From: Drosophila persimilis
Lineage: Eukaryota > Arthropoda > Insecta > Diptera > Drosophilidae
NCBI RefSeq assembly: GCF_003286085.1
Contig: NW_020825313.1
Location: forward strand, 124,001 to 188,000
Direction of reading: 5' to 3'
DNA: 64,000 nt
Positions 1-11,064 of this stretch are shown one piece after another. Each line of letters starts with the position of its first letter. The first letter of the stretch is position 1. Made by a program: the position numbers and the translations under genes. The notes under the pieces are model-generated. The model ran no database searches. It saw only the letters and a list, made by a program, of their open reading frames with translations, and was not told the DNA's origin.

Positions 1-189
1 TATTTTTCCTCGGTTGGGTCTATGACAGCTCGTGTCTTTAATTTGAGTGTCATTGGTTTTGCTATGTTAGCGAAATTGGGAATGAATTTACTATAAAATC
101 CACATAAACCTATGAATGATTTTATTCTTGTAGTTGTATTAGGTATGGGGAAGTTTATTATAGCGGATATTTTCTGTGGATTAGGTACT
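1..189 (-). pseudogene. 17.6-like errantivirus pol fragment: RT thumb
   Basis: Read on the minus strand from 189 to 1, the sequence encodes the connection between reverse transcriptase fingers/palm and RNase H of a Ty3/gypsy element. It shows the family's usual run: VPNPQK, then FPIPNT, then a [16 protein letters not shown] block. The fragment leaves the window at base 1. Its upstream half lies at 12766-12948, on the far side of the BEL insertion; both halves stop at the ATGCC duplication. It is a piece of one interrupted element, not an independent gene. The family assignment is firm at the Ty3/gypsy level and inferred for 17.6-like from the LTR and primer site at 14007-14628. Confidence 0.85.
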
Positions 190-194
190 ATGCC
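190..194. other. Target-site duplication ATGCC, left copy
   Basis: ATGCC lies directly outside the TGTT end of the left LTR and recurs at 12761-12765 outside the other LTR. Five bases is the usual duplication for BEL/Pao elements. The match shows that 195-12760 is one insertion. Confidence 0.9.
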
Positions 195-621
195 TGTTAA
201 GACCTTAAAAGAAAAGTCTAGACATTTGCGAGTTGAGTTGTAAATTCAAACTAAATTTTATTCTTAAAATCAGAGCCTTATATGTGATTTGACAATATGG
301 TAGGAGGTACAATTTGGTAGTCTATAATTACACACACTTTACTGAGGGTGTCTTTTTGAGTACATGCTTACATTAGTTTTATTTTAGGACCGCATTTGTT
401 AAGTGTTTTCTCCACTTGTGTTTTGTTGTCGTATTAATGGGTTACAGATCTCTGTTTACACCAGTGCAGTCATAACTTGTCTACTTTATGTTATTTCTTT
501 AGAGATCGGTGTTGTTACATGAGTTTATGTGTACAATAATCTATTTATATTTAAACATTCTGCAAGGGGCCGAAAGTGGCATTGTTTTGTATTTTGATTC
601 TTGTGAACCTTTTTGTGTACA
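195..621 (-). repeat. 3' LTR of the roo-like BEL element, with polypurine tract
   Basis: About 390 bases from 195 match 12322-12735, apart from a short internal gap. On the minus strand it runs TGTACAC...TTAACA. The bases just before it (AAAGAAAA, complement of 622-629) suit a polypurine tract. The first ~35 bases differ from the other LTR, so the copies are not fresh or have recombined. Confidence 0.8.
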
Positions 622-669
622 TTTTCTTTATAGCTATAATTACAAGTACAGATAATCATTTACAGTCAA

Positions 670-1240
670 TTACAGTGTGTAGGGAAGTGCTATCGTTTGC
701 AGTCTTCGTGCTAGTTTAATTCTTCTTATGGCATAGATTATTAATATTATCATTATTATGATTCCGATAATCAAGGCCGCATGTCCAGATACATGATGGA
801 ACTTCAGTCCTTTTAAGTCATGATGACTTTCTTTTAACAATTTTATTTCGTTTCTTAACTTATCCATTTCTTCTGTATGGTTAATTAATGGTACTGTTAA
901 TGGATTCCAAACAATTTTTGGTATTTTGCTTATATTACTTATATAAAAGGATGAAATTGGCTCGTAGCTTTCTGTTTGAATACTGTGATGAGGTACTAGT
1001 ATTTTATCATCGGTTGGCACAGTACAACCATGTATTATTGTTAAAATTCCTTGATGCGGAAGATCAATTAGTTCTTGATTTGAGTTACTACATTGAATTC
1101 TAGCATTAGTGTTTACTGGAACTTTGAAGAGCCAACTACCCTGCCTTTCTAATTCGACCCAAAATGACTTTGTCTCTGCTATCTTCCTATAAACGCAATT
1201 TGAATTACCTTTTACTACTACGAGTACTTCTGGTCTCTTT
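670..1240 (-). pseudogene. env-like fragment of the roo-like element
   Basis: A frame runs from about 1240 to a stop at 670. It encodes about 180 residues that look like the C-terminal part of an envelope-type glycoprotein. There is a cysteine-bearing ectodomain stretch (GNSNCVYRK, then QCSNSNQ, then HGCTV), a heptad-like region (EEMDKLRNEIKLLKE), then a strongly hydrophobic membrane span (ALIIGIIIMIILIIYAI) and a short basic tail. The N-terminal surface part and fusion region are absent. The frame overlaps the end of integrase, so a deletion has joined them. roo-type BEL elements are known to carry env; the identification here rests on position and architecture. It cannot make a complete envelope. 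Confidence 0.65.
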
Positions 1241-2416
1241 TGGAGTCATTCCTGAGTCTTGCTCTTCTGACTCAATTCCAGCTAATGGACAAATTTTATT
1301 TATAGGTCGTTTTATCAACCCGTCTTGATGTTTTATAGTTACTACTCTGACTCTATCGTCCCTACCTTTATGTATTTCTTCTATTTTTCCCAAGGGTCAT
1401 CTAGCTGGGTGACAGGTGTCATCTTTTATTAACACAATCTGTCCTATTTTAATATTCTGCATTCCTATTTTCCATTTATTTCTTTGTTGCAGTGTGTGTA
1501 AATAATCTTCTTTCCATTTAATCCAAAATTCTCTTTTCATTTTCTGAATTAATCTCCATCTATCCAGATTCCCGATTTTTTCCTCTGAAATTGTCTCAAT
1601 CGGGCCAAATATTGGCCTTCCAATTATAAAATGACCTGGTGTTAATACATCCAGATCGTCAATATCATTTGTAGCTGTATACAAAGGGCGTGAATTTAGT
1701 ACCGCTTCAATTTGACATAATAGAGTTGCCATTTCCTCATAGGTTAAATTATTGTCCCCAATTACCCTTTTTAAGAGATATTTCACTGATTTTACCCCAG
1801 CTTCCCAGATACCTCCGAAGTGAGGTCCTGCCCGGCGAATAAAATGCCACTCGATCTGTTCTCTTTCTAATATTGGAACCACTTTTATGTTGTCTTTGAG
1901 GGCTTTTTGGTATTCCTCGTCTAATTTGCGCGAAGCTCCCACAAAGTTAGTTCCATTATCGGAAAATTTTTTTGCACATTTTCCTCTTCCTGAAAAAAAT
2001 CTTCTAAGTGCAGCTAGAAATGCATCTGAAGTAAGATCGCTGACTACTTCCAAATGAATAGCTTTTGTCGCCATGCATACGAATACGGCAATATATCCCT
2101 TATAGGATTTCTGCCCCCGGTTTTTAGAGCATCGGATATGGTAAGGCCCGGCGAAGTCTACACCTGTATTTGTAAACGGGTGCGACTTTGTAGCTCTGTG
2201 TTTCGGCAGATTTCCCATAATTTGTTCTGCAGTATTCTGTCGATACCTAGCACAGGTGACACACTCTTTAAGTTTTTTCTTTAAGCAATTTCTTAGCCCA
2301 AATATCCAAAACTTTCGCTGGATATAGTTTCGCATCAGATTAATTCCACCGTGCAATGTTTCTTTATGTGCATTCTTGATAATTAAAGACGTCAAGTGAC
2401 ACTTATCTAAAATCAA
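1205..2416 (-). pseudogene. BEL/Pao pol: integrase
   Basis: Integrase part of the BEL polyprotein, which would insert the cDNA. It starts with an H-H-C-C zinc module (HKETLHGG, then CVTCARYR). The catalytic core follows, with its first Asp in GVDFAGPY, the second in SDNGTNFVGA and the Glu in GGIWEAGVKS. The C-terminal tail after 1397 includes IKRPINKICPL. The frame is interrupted once, by TGA at 1399-1397, where most BEL proteins have a Trp before PLGKI. It is joined to the RT frame by a one-base frameshift around 2415. All three catalytic acids are present, so the protein was functional in the recent past. Confidence 0.85.
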
Positions 2417-4422
2417 GGGATATTTATCTCAAATTCCGCGTTGGAGCTTTGCAATCTACCTCCAACTCGTAACAATCCGTCTTTATCTAAGAACGGATTT
2501 AAGCTTAATAGTTTATTTTTTGTTTCTATTTCCTTTTTATTAATTAGGCTAGCTATTTCGGAACCGAATTGGATAGCTTGTTGTTGTTTTACTATTAATA
2601 CTTTGGCGCTCTTAATCTCCTTCACTGTCAAAAATGAAGGAAATTCTTTCTTTTTGGTTTTGATTTGAATAAACCTCAATACATATGCAATGACTCTTTC
2701 TAGTTTATGCATACACGAATATTTTTGTAATAATTTACAAAAAATGTTATTTTTTGCTATTACCATTGTTGTGCTCACAACTAATTTTTCTTCAATTTCC
2801 TCTTTTGGCCAATGTTCCTTAGATTTCGCCAACCATTGAGGCCCTTTCCACCAAATCTTAAAATCTTTTAGCTTATCTGCACTAATGCCCCTTGATGTTA
2901 CATCTGCTGGATTGTCTTCAGTTCTAACGTGTCCCCATTTAATTTCCTTAATCTTTCTTACTTCGTCAGTTCGACGCCTGATAAACTTGTCTTTATTGTC
3001 TCCATTCTTTATCCAAGCTAGAGTAATAGTAGAATCACTCCAGGCATAACACTCTACATTACTTCCAACCGCTACTTTCACCCGTTGAATTAATTTTGCC
3101 AGAAGATGTGCTGCACAAAGTTCTAATTTTGGAATAGTTTTCCGATTCTTCTTTTGATTAACTTTGCTTTTGATGGCTATTATAATTGTAGAACTATCTA
3201 CCTTGGCATACACTACGGCAGCATAAGCCTTTTCGGATGCATCGGCAAACCCATGAATTTGCATCGTCTTATTGTGCTGAGAATTTAGCCATCTCGGTAT
3301 CCGAATGCTCTCTAACTCTGTTAAACTATTTTTAAACGAATTCCATTCTCGAGTATCCGGTTCTAATAATTCTTCATCCCAATTTTTGTCTGCTACCCAA
3401 AGTTTTTGAATAAACAATTTTCCGACAAGTGTCACTGGAGACAACCAGCCTAAGGGGTCATATATCTTGGCTAAGGTAGATAATACTATTCTTTTGTTAT
3501 TTTTCTTAATTGGTTCATAGTGGAAACTGAATCTAAACTCGTCTTTAACCGGTTCCCATTGTAGTCCTAATGTTTTGACGGATTCATTCTCCTCAATGGT
3601 TAATACTTTATTTTCTTGGTCATCTCTAATGCCTTCTATAATTTCTGGGATATTTGTTATCCACTTTCTTAAGTTAAACCCAACCTTATTAAACTCCCGG
3701 GTAACTTCCTTTACATGCTTTTTAGCATCCAGTATCGTGTCGGCACCTGTCATCAGGTCGTCCATATAAAAATCATTCTTTATGATTTCCCTAATTGCTT
3801 GATTTTTGCAATTATCTGCTATTGAAACAAGCACCCTGGTTGCTAAGTAGGGTGCTGAAGCTGTACCGTACGTAACGGTTGTAAGTTTATAATCTTTTAA
3901 CTTTTCGTTTGGATTATCTCTCCAAATTATATGCAAATATTGTTGATCGTCTTTATCAACATTAATTTGCCGGTACATTTTTTCAATGTCCGCCGATATT
4001 ACAAATGGCCATTTACGCCATTTCACCATAATATTGAAGTTATCTTTTTGGACCCTTGGTGCAACCCACATGATATCATTTAAACTTTTATTGTTTGTGG
4101 TTTTTGCTGAAGCATCGAAAACCACCCTCAGCTTTGTCGTTAGACTGGAATCTCTTATGACTCCTTGATGGGGTAAATAATATTTCCCATCTTCTTCGTC
4201 CCATCGTTCCCATCGTCCTAAGTTTTTATATTCATGCATGAACTTTACATAATTTTCTTTTAATGTTTTATTATTGCTGAGCTTTCTTTCTAAACTATAA
4301 AATCGCGCTATAGCTTGGTGTTTTGAATCTACTAGATCCTTTTCTTTTTTAAATGGTATTTTAACCACATACCTACCATTCTCATCTCTTCTTGTTGTTT
4401 CCAAGAAATGCTCCTCGCACAC
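2413..4422 (-). pseudogene. BEL/Pao pol: reverse transcriptase and RNase H
   Basis: A 669-residue open stretch with the BEL/Pao reverse transcriptase, including the active-site box YMDDLMTGA, preceded by the RVVFDASAKTTNN block typical of Pao-type RTs. RNase H follows, with FADASEKAYAAVVY, YAWSDSTITLAWI and EDNPADVTSRG carrying its acidic residues. The end reaches the beginning of the integrase zinc region. The open stretch starts in a different frame from the protease piece, with a frameshift near 4425, and ends at a one-base frameshift at about 2415. No large deletion is visible within it. Confidence 0.88.
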
Positions 4423-4427
4423 ATCTT

Positions 4428-5006
4428 CTACGTCATTCTTTTCACTTTCAATTCCCAGAACCGCTCTAAGTCCCCAACTTCAATTGTTGTCGCCACAATA
4501 AATTTATCACCTTTTGATTTGGTGCAACCGGATATAATCCATCCGAATTCTGTATTTTGTCCAAGTAGTCCGTCTATTTTTACTACTCCGTCTTTTAAAA
4601 TATGGGAATACAAATCTATCCCAATTATTACATCTACCCTACTTGGTTTGTTAAAGTTAGGGTCTGCCAACACATAATCTTGCCACTTAGTTTTATCAAT
4701 ATTGAAAGACTTTAATGGTAAAGCTTTCATCAGTTTCGGAAGAATAATTGCTTCAATATTTAGAGGAACTTTATTATAATCACGAGTTTTTACCGATAAA
4801 GTAACTTTGTACTTTGAAGTGCAAGAGTCTGTAGATGACACTCCACTTACCTCGGTGTTCGCTCTTTTTCGTACTAAGTTTAATATTTGCGCAGCTTCTT
4901 CTGAAATTATGGTACATTGCGACCCACAATCAATGAGAGCTCTAAGGTTTTGATAGCCACCGTTCCTTGCCCTTACTTTTATAAGTGCTGTGGCTAAGAA
5001 CGCTTG
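4428..5006 (-). pseudogene. BEL/Pao pol: aspartic protease region
   Basis: Continues in the same frame as the gag piece after the stop at 5009-5007. It encodes a BEL-type retropepsin (DUF1758 type) with the active-site strip ALIDCGSQCTII. The usual D-S/T-G is D-C-G here. The later part, VDVIIGIDLYSHIL and NTEFGWIISG, is the conserved end of this domain. It ends at TAG (4430-4428), a consequence of the frameshift into RT. The unbroken element would have had gag, protease and RT in one frame, as is normal for BEL. Confidence 0.8.
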
Positions 5007-5881
5007 TTATTTTGTCAAGCAAGTGTTAACATTTTCCCTCTTTTCGTAGGGAATATGGAGCATCGTATGATGAGGTTTTTTACAAATTCCACATAAAATT
5101 TCAGAAAAGCATTTCTTATACATATCATGCCTACAGCATTTTGTGCAAAGGCGCTGTTTTTTAATAAACTGGCCTCTATCTATCGGACTCATTCCCTTAA
5201 ACTTATAGCAGTGAATTATGGTATGTCCTGCCATTTTACATAACGGACAATTTTCTTTTATTTTACCATATTGCACTACTTTTTTCAACGGTTTCCACTC
5301 TTTCTCCGGCGACGTGTAAAGAGAAGTGTACCGTTGTTCTAAAAATTCCATCACATCTGGCAATGCTTGGATCTCTTTTGTCCTTTTTATATGACTTTCA
5401 TATAATTGTAAGGTATCTTTGTTGAATTTTTTCAACACAATGTGCGCGAAAATCACATCAACTTCTTCTGTTAAATGTGACTTTAATTTAATTAAATGTA
5501 TTGACTCGTTTATAAAATCAGAAAACCATTTAATATGTTTCGCTGAATCGTGATCTAGCATTGGTAAGTCTAGTAAACGATTCAGCTGATCCGAAAAAAT
5601 TTTTCGCTTATTTTCATACCGCTTGGTCAGCAATTCCCAAGCGGCATTATAATTCTCCAGCGGCCCAGTTAAAAGTTGAGCTACCATACTCCGTGCCTCA
5701 CCCTTTATCGCGATTTTCAAATAATTGAATTTTAGAGATGTACTCAGACTATCTCTGTTATGAATTAATTCACAAAATATTTGTGAAAAGCCGTCCCACT
5801 CTTTTTCTTCGCCCGAGAATGTGGGTACTTCCACTGTTAAGCTATTAAGAGTTTTTAACAACTGTTGCAATTTGAAGTTAA
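5007..5881 (-). pseudogene. BEL/Pao gag, C-terminal part with zinc knuckles
   Basis: Encodes the capsid-like region starting near VPTFSGEEKEWDGF, a conserved motif of Pao-type gag. Three Cys/His clusters follow, at CPLCKMAGHTIIHC, CTKCCRHDMYKKC and CGICKKPHHTMLH. The frame ends with TAA at 5009-5007 but continues open past it into the protease. The apparent first codon at 5870 is TTG, not a real start. The frame enters from upstream and is cut at about 5882 by an inserted sequence. Confidence 0.85.
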
Positions 5882-6273
5882 TGAAAGTCGAGAGGCTGTT
5901 TATAATTCACAATTTATTTGCATATGTAAACCAACTTTTCGCGTATGTACATATGGGGATGATTGGGGCGAACGATTGATGCGAGGATGTTAGTCTAATA
6001 GCTGCGACGATTAGCTCAAGACTGCCCATGCAAGGGCTGACGGGCCAAATTGCCGGGCCCTATGCAGCAAGCTTAGACGCGAGCGAGAGCGTATGATAGC
6101 CCGAGAGCGTTAGAGCTGCTCGGGGACGCTGTTAAGCCGAGTCCGAGAGATTGCGACATAAGGAGACGAAAGAATTCCGCTGCATGCGCATATGCGGTAG
6201 CAAATGATCTTTGCAGTGGGGCATTGGAAACGACAACACCAAAATGCATTTCCTTTGGGCCGCACCACTGGCA
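5882..6273. mobile_element. Probable solo LTR inserted in the BEL gag
   Basis: A 392-bp block with TG...CA ends interrupts gag; coding similarity stops on both sides of it. The neighbouring four bases are TTAA on the left and ATAA on the right, an imperfect 4-bp duplication. It has no ORF of note, and on the minus strand there is an AAATAAA polyadenylation-like signal near one end. I cannot name the parent family, and the two gag halves are one base out of frame across it, so the edges are approximate. A solo LTR is the simplest reading; a fragment of another repeat is possible. Confidence 0.45.
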
Positions 6274-7008
6274 ATAATTTAAAATATTTAAGCTGCTTGA
6301 CCCGACATCCACTTTCGGAAGATCAGCCAAATCGATATCTTCTTTTTTTACCGTTGCCCCTTTAGTATCCATGCTGTTTTCTTCAGCTATGGTTTGCATC
6401 CTAACTTCTAGGTTGCTCAACATGTTTTGAATATCAAATTCCAAATCTCCGATCTGGTTGTCGAAGCTGTCGTTTGTTTCATAGCTATGATAACATTCCT
6501 CAATTTTTGAGTTCAGTCTTTTACTGAGGAACTCAATTTTTTCTTTTCTCATTCTACACTCTCCCATTCTAGCCTGATCCCTCTGCATGGTTTGCTCTAA
6601 ATATGCCCTCAGGTTTTCCACTATTCTGACGATTTCCTCAGATACTTTTTCTATGCTATTGTCAATTTTAGACTCTATGTCTTCCTTCAAAGTTCCAGTC
6701 TCCACTGATTGTAACTTTGTTATTTCTACCTTCCCTTTCGATAATGTTTCATTATTTTTTGACTCTACATACTTTTTATGTATGTCCTCTATATTTTTAA
6801 TCATTTTTTCGTACTGCTGTCTCTTATAGTAGTCATGATCGACTACTCCATATGTTAACAGTGCAGAATTATTGCCTGTAACTTTGGTTTTAAGGTGTCC
6901 TAACCTTTGGATTACATCGCTGGTCAAATGACCAGCTTCAATCTTTTTAATCTCCCTTGCTATCGCTGCTTGAGCCTCTAATAGCTTAATTATTTGTTCC
7001 GACAACAT
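6274..7008 (-). pseudogene. BEL/Pao gag, N-terminal part
   Basis: Starts at ATG 7008-7006 and encodes about 245 residues before the inserted block. The protein is rich in Lys, Glu and Ile and should form long helices or a coiled coil (KRQQYEKMIKNIEDIHKKY, later NLRAYLEQTMQRD). That is typical of the N-terminal half of Pao-type gag. Residues read after about position 245 come from the inserted sequence and are not gag. It belongs with 5007-5881. Confidence 0.75.
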
Positions 7009-7045
7009 CTTAGTTTACTTTTTTTTTAGTTTTACTTAATTAGGC

Positions 7046-7297
7046 TTAAAAACAATTTGAAATATGACACTTAGCTGATGAATTCTGCTTCTGCTGTTGT
7101 TGTTACTGCTGCCTCTGAAGTCGCTGCTGCTGATATCGCTGTCGCTGCTGCTGGTGTTGCGTCTGCTTAAGTCGCTGTCGCTGATCTTCCTGTCGCTGCA
7201 GTTATTGTTGCTGGCACAGTGGGCACACACAAACCCATTTATATATTTCTTTTTCACAGTCACAGTTATTTGCCACTTTTTTTCCAATTGTAGCCAT
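7046..7297 (-). pseudogene. Cys-rich then Gln-rich leader ORF of the BEL element
   Basis: From ATG 7297-7295 an 84-codon frame encodes a short Cys-rich start (NNCDCEKE, then VCVCPLC), followed by a CAG/CAA/CGA-rich stretch of Gln and Arg. Two in-frame TAA codons lie inside the Gln-rich part, and it ends at 7048-7046, about 38 bases before the gag start. Each TAA sits where CAA would fit, so single C-to-T changes could explain both. It may be the true N terminus of gag or a separate leader peptide. CAG-rich leaders are known in roo; I do not recognise a function. Confidence 0.4.
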
Positions 7298-7405
7298 TAA
7301 GCACTTTCGATGTTTCGGATTATTATTTTTTCTCTTTCGATGTTCCGGCCTCGAAAATGCCACCGTCGCGAAAAATTTTTATTTTTCAATTACAATAGAT
7401 ATACA

Positions 7406-7694
7406 TGTAAGATTAATATTAAAGTATCGTTTATTAATAATGTTTTGATCGAAAAAGAGTACAAAGTGTTTGATTTAAGATGTGCAATTAATGATTCTGT
7501 TCTTCCGACTTTTTGTTCAACTTTCTGCTTCTACTTCCAACAACCGACTCCCATATCGATAACCCCTTATCGGCTAGGTCTTTTAAACATCGGTTAAGTC
7601 TGGTTATATCGGTTAGGTCTTATCGATGGTATCTTAAGTTCAAATGTTAATTTAGATGGGATAGTGTTAACTGCTTGATACACTGTCCTTTACA
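7406..7694 (-). repeat. 3' LTR of the gypsy-type element
   Basis: 289 bp, matching 11656-11944 throughout as far as I can compare by eye. It starts TGTAAG and ends TTTACA on the plus strand. The pol stop codon (TAA, 7692-7690) is formed inside its first bases. Purine-rich GGAGGGCCGAA precedes it on the coding strand. Confidence 0.95.
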
Positions 7695-9390
7695 TTCGGC
7701 CCTCCTGCTCATCTTCATCTGTCCCAGATGATAATATATCCTCGTTCTCTGAGAAAAAACGCCATAGCTTCATATTGTCACTGCTCGTTGCGGTGATGTT
7801 TGGCCCCTCGACTTGAGCAACCTTTCTGACATCGTAGCGACCGTTCCGCTTTACCTTGGTGACTTCATATGGGCCTAGATACTCGCTGGCCAACTTGCGT
7901 CCTGCGACGAACTGCGTCCTCTTGATCGCGACCATGTCTCCTAGTCTGTAGCCGTGCTCAGGTCGTCGTTTTTTATCATAATTGCGCTTGTACACCTCTT
8001 GCGCCTTCTCAATGTTTTGTTTCGCTTGGTCACGCAGTTCTTGGCGCTCGTTGTTAAACTGCGTAACCAACTCCTCATTGAGAACCTCCAATAGTCGACT
8101 TTCAGCTTGTCTGTGCATCTTTGTCCCAAACATGACCTCGAATGGCGACGACTTCAACGTAGAATGCACATGCGAATTAATCGCCATCTGAACCTTTGGC
8201 ACATGCTTGTACCACTTCGTTGACTCCTGAGCTGAGAGCTTTGCGATGATACCCAAAATTGAACGGTTCACCCGCTCAATCTGACCGTTGCCTCTCGCCA
8301 CACCTGTCGTTGTACACACATGTTCGACTTTGTTCTCGTTGAGAAACTCGCTGAATGCGTTGGATGTAAACGCTGCTCCTCTGTCGCTGACTATGCGCTT
8401 GGGAAAACCAAACACAAATGACCAATCTCTCAGCCTCTTCACAACTTCTTCGTGACCTGTTGACTTAGTTGGGAACAGCCACACAAACTTGGAGAATGCA
8501 TCTACCACAGCAAAAATGTACTTGTATTGCTTGGCTGTCGCATCCATTGGTCCCAAATGATCAACGTGCAGCGTGTATAGTGGTGTGTCACCCTTGTCAA
8601 TGCAATGAAGATAGCCTTCTTGTTTGCCCAACTTTTTGCTGAAAATTATACAACTGATACAATTAGTAATCAACTTATTTACTTTCCGTTCAAGGTGCGG
8701 AATCCAGTATTGCTGCTGAACTGAGTGCATTGTCTTCGCTGTGGAGAAATGACCAACTTCATGCGATCCTTGAATGATTTCCCTTTCCATCAGCCTTGGA
8801 ACCACCAATACGTCATTGCCATTTACAGATTTGAAGAGAAGACCTCCTTTTAGCTTGTAGTCTTGATATGGGTGCTGCTTCAGGATCTCAACTGTGGCTT
8901 TGATGAAATCGTCATCCCGCTGTGCTTTCTTTATCCGAGCTGTTAGCTCCGTCGTCACGAACATGCATGTCTGCGGAAAACGACTGAGACAGTCCACGTG
9001 TCTCATTCTGTCCCCTGGGCGGTGTACTACTTTGAATGTAAAGTCCTCCATATATAGAATCCACTGGGAAACTTCTCTGGGTATATCTGCATTCGTTGTT
9101 GTCTGCTTAAACGCCGCACAGTCAGTGGCAAGATCAAATTCGATCCCCAACAGGTAGTGACGAAACTTCTTGAGTGCGAGGTATGCAGCTTTGACCTCCA
9201 AATAGTAACTGTGACGTTTGGACTCAGCTTCTATAGTCTTTTTACTCCAATAGTAAATCAGGTGGAAATTGCCATCAAACTGCTGCAACAAAACTGCTCC
9301 GAACCCTTCTTTGGATGCATCCGTGTGGAGTTCCGTTGCCGCTTCTCGTGAGTATACATGTAAAACAGGTGCGATTATAAGCAGATTCAT
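7690..9390 (-). CDS. Ty3/gypsy pol: RNase H and integrase (open 3' part)
   Basis: 566 open codons. RNase H comes first: its motifs are LHTDASKEGFGAVLL, then YLEVKAAYLALKKF, then LATDCAAFKQ. The integrase zinc module is HEVGHFSTAKTMH with CISC. The core shows its first Asp in HVDHLGPM, the second in VSDRGAAFTSNAF and the Glu in NGQIERVNRSI. A GPY/F-type C-terminal module (EYLGPYEVTKVKRNG) follows, without a chromodomain. The apparent start is internal: the upstream RT is in another frame because of an indel near 9400-9480. The stop overlaps the LTR edge. All catalytic residues are intact. Confidence 0.85.
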   Translation of the reverse strand: MNLLIIAPVLHVYSREAATELHTDASKEGFGAVLLQQFDGNFHLIYYWSKKTIEAESKRHSYYLEVKAAYLALKKFRHYLLGIEFDLATDCAAFKQTTTNADIPREVSQWILYMEDFTFKVVHRPGDRMRHVDCLSRFPQTCMFVTTELTARIKKAQRDDDFIKATVEILKQHPYQDYKLKGGLLFKSVNGNDVLVVPRLMEREIIQGSHEVGHFSTAKTMHSVQQQYWIPHLERKVNKLITNCISCIIFSKKLGKQEGYLHCIDKGDTPLYTLHVDHLGPMDATAKQYKYIFAVVDAFSKFVWLFPTKSTGHEEVVKRLRDWSFVFGFPKRIVSDRGAAFTSNAFSEFLNENKVEHVCTTTGVARGNGQIERVNRSILGIIAKLSAQESTKWYKHVPKVQMAINSHVHSTLKSSPFEVMFGTKMHRQAESRLLEVLNEELVTQFNNERQELRDQAKQNIEKAQEVYKRNYDKKRRPEHGYRLGDMVAIKRTQFVAGRKLASEYLGPYEVTKVKRNGRYDVRKVAQVEGPNITATSSDNMKLWRFFSENEDILSSGTDEDEQEGRM

Positions 9391-11061
9391 TAAGGTTTGT
9401 AGCGACTGTTGCTCTGCTTCGCCAATGTTGAAAACTGCTTCCTTCCTGAGTAGATTCGTGAGCGGTCAACTTGTGCATAGCCTGGGATGAACTTTCTGAA
9501 AAAGCCTGTGAGTCCAAGAAATGCTTGAACTGCTTTAATGTCCTTAGGCGTAGCAAACCGACAGACAGCTGCTGTCTTCTCTTTGCCGGGCCAGATTCTG
9601 CCGTCCTCAATGATATGTCCAAGAAAGCTAATGCGTGGCTGCATGAAGCTACATTTCTTCCATTTGATCTTTAAGCCAAACTGTGAAGCTGTCTCCAGAA
9701 CCAGCGACGCGGCTTAAACATTTATGTCGTCTATATAAAGCTGCATAATGTCAGAGTTGATTAATTCTTGAAAAATATAGCTTACGAACCGAATGAATGC
9801 AGCTGGGGAGTTCTTAAATCCGAAAGGCGCTTTATTAAACTCGAATAATCCCTCCTTTGTGACGAAGGCCGTATACGACTTGCTTTGCTCTTCCATAGGC
9901 ACATGGAAAAATCCGTTTTCAAGGTCGATTATGGTAAACCACTTAGCCGACTGCAGCTTTTCCAAGACTTCCTCCATGATCGGGACTGGGAAGCAGTCCA
10001 GCAATACCATGCTGTTTAACTTCCTGTAGTCTACGCAAACTCTAAGTGTACCATCTTTTTTCTTCACGACGACAACTCTGCTCGCTACATTTGAAGACGA
10101 CTTGCGTACGATTCCTTGCTCGATCCATTCTTCGACTTGCTTCTTTACGGCACTGGCTTCGTCTGTCGATAAACGACTCGGTGAGTGATGAAACGGCTTG
10201 ATTACTCCGTCGGGAACTATCTTCAGTTGAATTGGAGACTGCTTTGCAACTTCTGTGGGAATTTGGTAACTGTTTCTTATCATCTGTTCAACGTCTTTTC
10301 GATATTGCGGTGGAGCTACAAAGGATGAATCTTCAGTTACATTATTAATAAGAGCATGCTCATCTGTTGGCACAGGATCTGCGTCATGCTTCAAGAACGT
10401 GTATCCTTGCATATCAGCGACGAAACGGAACTTTTTAATGAAATCATGCCCCAAAAGTGCGTCGAAATCAATCTGGCTACTGGGGACTACTAAAAACTTC
10501 TGTGTGGTCTGCAAGTTATCCACGGTAACTTCTGCATTAAAGTATCCAACAGGCTTTGTTGATATCTGACCCAGACCGCGCAACATAGTTGTGCACTTCA
10601 AAAGTTTAACGTTTTTCATGGTCTTCAACATACTCTCTTTGATTATGGTTACATCTGACCCTGTATCCACAAGACAGTCAACTACAATGCCGTTTATTTG
10701 AATTTCTTTCATGCGACTGCGATCCAAAATGACGCGAACTTTATCAGCTTCATAAGGACAGTTACGCGAAATGTGACCATTCTGATTGCAGTTAAAACAC
10801 TTCGTTTCGGCTTTGCAGTCTTTGCGTTTGTGTTCTCCTGATCCACAGTTATAGCAATATTCTTTTTTACCGCTTTGCCCACTTTGCTGCTTGAAACTCG
10901 TCTTATGCTGTTCGTTATTGCCCTTCTTCTCCAATATGTTCAAACGATCATAGATATCGAACTCTTCTTTCAAGGCCCTGAAGGTCTTACAGCGATACAT
11001 GGCATACTTATACTCTTTTCTTATGTCCAGACCGTTCACAATATGGCTTATAACAGCAGCG
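9390..11061 (-). pseudogene. Ty3/gypsy gag-pol: nucleocapsid, protease and RT
   Basis: The open frame 11039-9714 encodes the end of gag with two CCHC knuckles (CYNCGSGEHKRKDC and CFNCNQNGHISRNC), then a retropepsin with the active site CLVDTGSDVTII. RT follows with DGTLRVCVDYRKLN, the APFGFKNSPAAF block and the active-site box YIDDI. A TAA at 9716-9714 follows three residues after the box, but the frame continues open to about 9400 with the thumb (FLGHIIEDG, then FLGLTGFFRKFIPGY). An indel there shifts into the RNase H frame. The capsid domain expected upstream is missing, deleted next to 11062. Confidence 0.85.
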
Positions 11062-11064
11062 TCT

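Noticed and set aside
5986..6002. 17-base match ATGTTAGTCTAATAGCT shared with 61249-61265
   Set aside because: Too short, and the sequence around it differs, so I could not link the two sites to one element.
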